From the NCBI GenBank assembly GCA_002723275.1, contig PBNZ01000019.1, positions 62,001-126,000 on the forward strand: DNA of 64,000 bases, given 5' to 3'. The translations under genes and the position numbers were made by a program. The notes under the pieces are model-generated. The model made no database searches. It was not told the origin of the DNA and saw only the letters and a program-made list of their open reading frames with translations. Of the stretch, positions 63,244 through 64,000 are shown piece by piece. This DNA is from Planctomycetaceae bacterium (GTDB lineage: Bacteria; Planctomycetota; Planctomycetia; Pirellulales; Pirellulaceae). Position 1 is the first letter of the stretch; every line of letters begins with the position of its first letter.

Positions 63244-64000
63244 ATGTCCAAACCCGTTATCAGTTGTCGTGATTTGAGAAAAACCTACGTGGGAAAACCA
63301 CCTATTGAGGCGTTAAGAGGTATCGATTTGACAGTGGAGGAAGGGGAGTGTTTTGGGGTTCTCGGTCCGAATGGAGCCGGTAAAACCACAGCGATTGAGA
63401 TTCTCGAGGGATTGTTACCCGCGACATCAGGCGATGTTCAGATTCTGGGAAAGCGCTGGCATGAAGAGGCTGATCAAATCCGTCAGCGGATTGGGATTTC
63501 ACTCCAAGAGACTCAACTTTCGGAAAAACTTACTGTTCGAGAGACGGTCACGTTGTTTCGAAGTTTTTACCGCGAAGGGATGACTCCTGATGAGGCTATT
63601 GCCTGTGTGTCGCTTGAAAAAAAAGCGGATGTTTGGGTGAAAAAATTGTCGGGTGGTCAGAAACAGCGGCTCGCGATTGCGACGGCTTTAGTGGGTGAGC
63701 CCCAAGTTTTGTTTCTCGATGAGCCGACCACAGGACTCGATCCTCAATCACGACGCGATCTCTGGCAGCTCATTATGGACTCGCGGAGTCAGGGGCGATC
63801 GGTATTGTTGACCACACATTACATGGACGAAGCCGAACGACTCTGTGATCGTATTGCCATCATCGATGGGGGAAAGGTGAGGGCCCAGGGATCTCCAGAG
63901 GAACTGATTGCCGGGCTTGGTGGTGAGCATGTAATTCGATTCACTTTAGAGTCACAGTCGAACGATGCTCTGCCAGATCATTTTTGGCGGAGCCTGGAAG
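63244..64000 (+). CDS. ABC transporter ATP-binding protein, 3' end outside window
   Basis: The gene starts at ATG 63244 and runs off the window after 252 codons. Walker A GPNGAGKTT begins at residue 41, the signature LSGGQKQR at 135 and Walker B FLDEPTTGLD with Asp159-Glu160. TTHYMDEAERLCDRIAIID is the switch-His region. This is the DrrA/ABC-2 type ATPase that usually pairs with a membrane permease, expected just downstream. The substrate is unknown. Confidence 0.93.
   Translation, partial: MSKPVISCRDLRKTYVGKPPIEALRGIDLTVEEGECFGVLGPNGAGKTTAIEILEGLLPATSGDVQILGKRWHEEADQIRQRIGISLQETQLSEKLTVRETVTLFRSFYREGMTPDEAIACVSLEKKADVWVKKLSGGQKQRLAIATALVGEPQVLFLDEPTTGLDPQSRRDLWQLIMDSRSQGRSVLLTTHYMDEAERLCDRIAIIDGGKVRAQGSPEELIAGLGGEHVIRFTLESQSNDALPDHFWRSLE

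Noticed and set aside
1..64000. tRNA, rRNA, CRISPR, insertion sequences or prophage
   Set aside because: I found no cloverleaf-like sequence with convincing T-arm, no repeat-spacer pattern, no transposase or integrase and no terminal inverted repeats; manual scanning could miss a tRNA.

Overview
The window looks like chromosomal DNA of a planctomycete, most likely Pirellulaceae-like. This is inferred from gene content: three pairs of PSD1-type cytochrome (cytochrome c/DUF1549/DUF1553) plus DUF1501 genes, four secreted sulfatases, a very large PVC-type heme-binding dehydrogenase, DUF1080, ThuA-like, DUF6807 (PmoA-like) and DUF3472 proteins, Tat-exported Gfo/Idh/MocA oxidoreductases and a transmembrane Ser/Thr kinase. 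No rRNA, tRNA, CRISPR array, transposase or phage gene was recognised. GTG and TTG starts are frequent.

Layout. 1-2.8 kb: 3' part of a membrane Ser/Thr kinase, then a tiny secreted Gly/Tyr-rich protein with a clear terminator. 3-6.7 kb (minus): ThuA-like protein, L-rhamnose isomerase, PmoA/DUF6807 protein with a hairpin in its leader. 7-11.5 kb (plus): RND efflux adaptor and pump. 11.5-16 kb (minus): PSD1/DUF1501 pair A. 16.2-17 kb: SGNH hydrolase. 17-21.5 kb (minus): N-acetylneuraminate-lyase-like enzyme, RpiB, sulfatase, oxidoreductase. 21.8-32.8 kb (plus): 1747-residue LamG/SGNH/dehydrogenase/HEAT/cytochrome fusion, ArsC, sulfatase coupled to DUF3472, ABC-F protein, DUF1080 protein. 32.9-37.2 kb (minus): a tight four-gene operon of glutamine-synthetase-like enzyme, PuuD-like amidohydrolase, SDR and ethanolamine-type permease. 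37.3-38.8 kb: sulfatase. 39-44.9 kb (plus): PSD1/DUF1501 pair B, EamA permease, SUI1/eIF1-like protein. 45-47.6 kb (minus): membrane alpha/beta hydrolase and HExxH metallopeptidase. 47.9-53.1 kb (minus): compact operon of Gfo/Idh/MocA dehydrogenase, GT4 glycosyltransferase, alkaline-phosphatase-superfamily protein and cytochrome P450. 53.4-58.9 kb (minus): hydrolase and PSD1/DUF1501 pair C. 59-60.5 kb: Tat-exported oxidoreductase. 60.5-63 kb (minus): sulfatase and SET-domain protein. From 63.2 kb: ABC transporter ATPase running off the end.

Taken together, most genes suit an organism that strips sulfate from polysaccharides outside the cytoplasm and processes sugars: sulfatases, carbohydrate-binding inserts in the cytochrome-like proteins, rhamnose isomerase, aldose isomerase RpiB, sialic-acid-lyase-like aldolase and several sugar oxidoreductases. 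The two most unusual units are (a) the 32.9-37.2 kb operon, which reads as a gamma-glutamylation route for ethanolamine or a related amino alcohol, and (b) the 47.9-53.1 kb operon, which joins a sugar dehydrogenase, a glycosyltransferase, a possibly degenerate phosphatase-fold protein and a P450. Both assignments are inferences from family membership and gene packing; no database search was possible.
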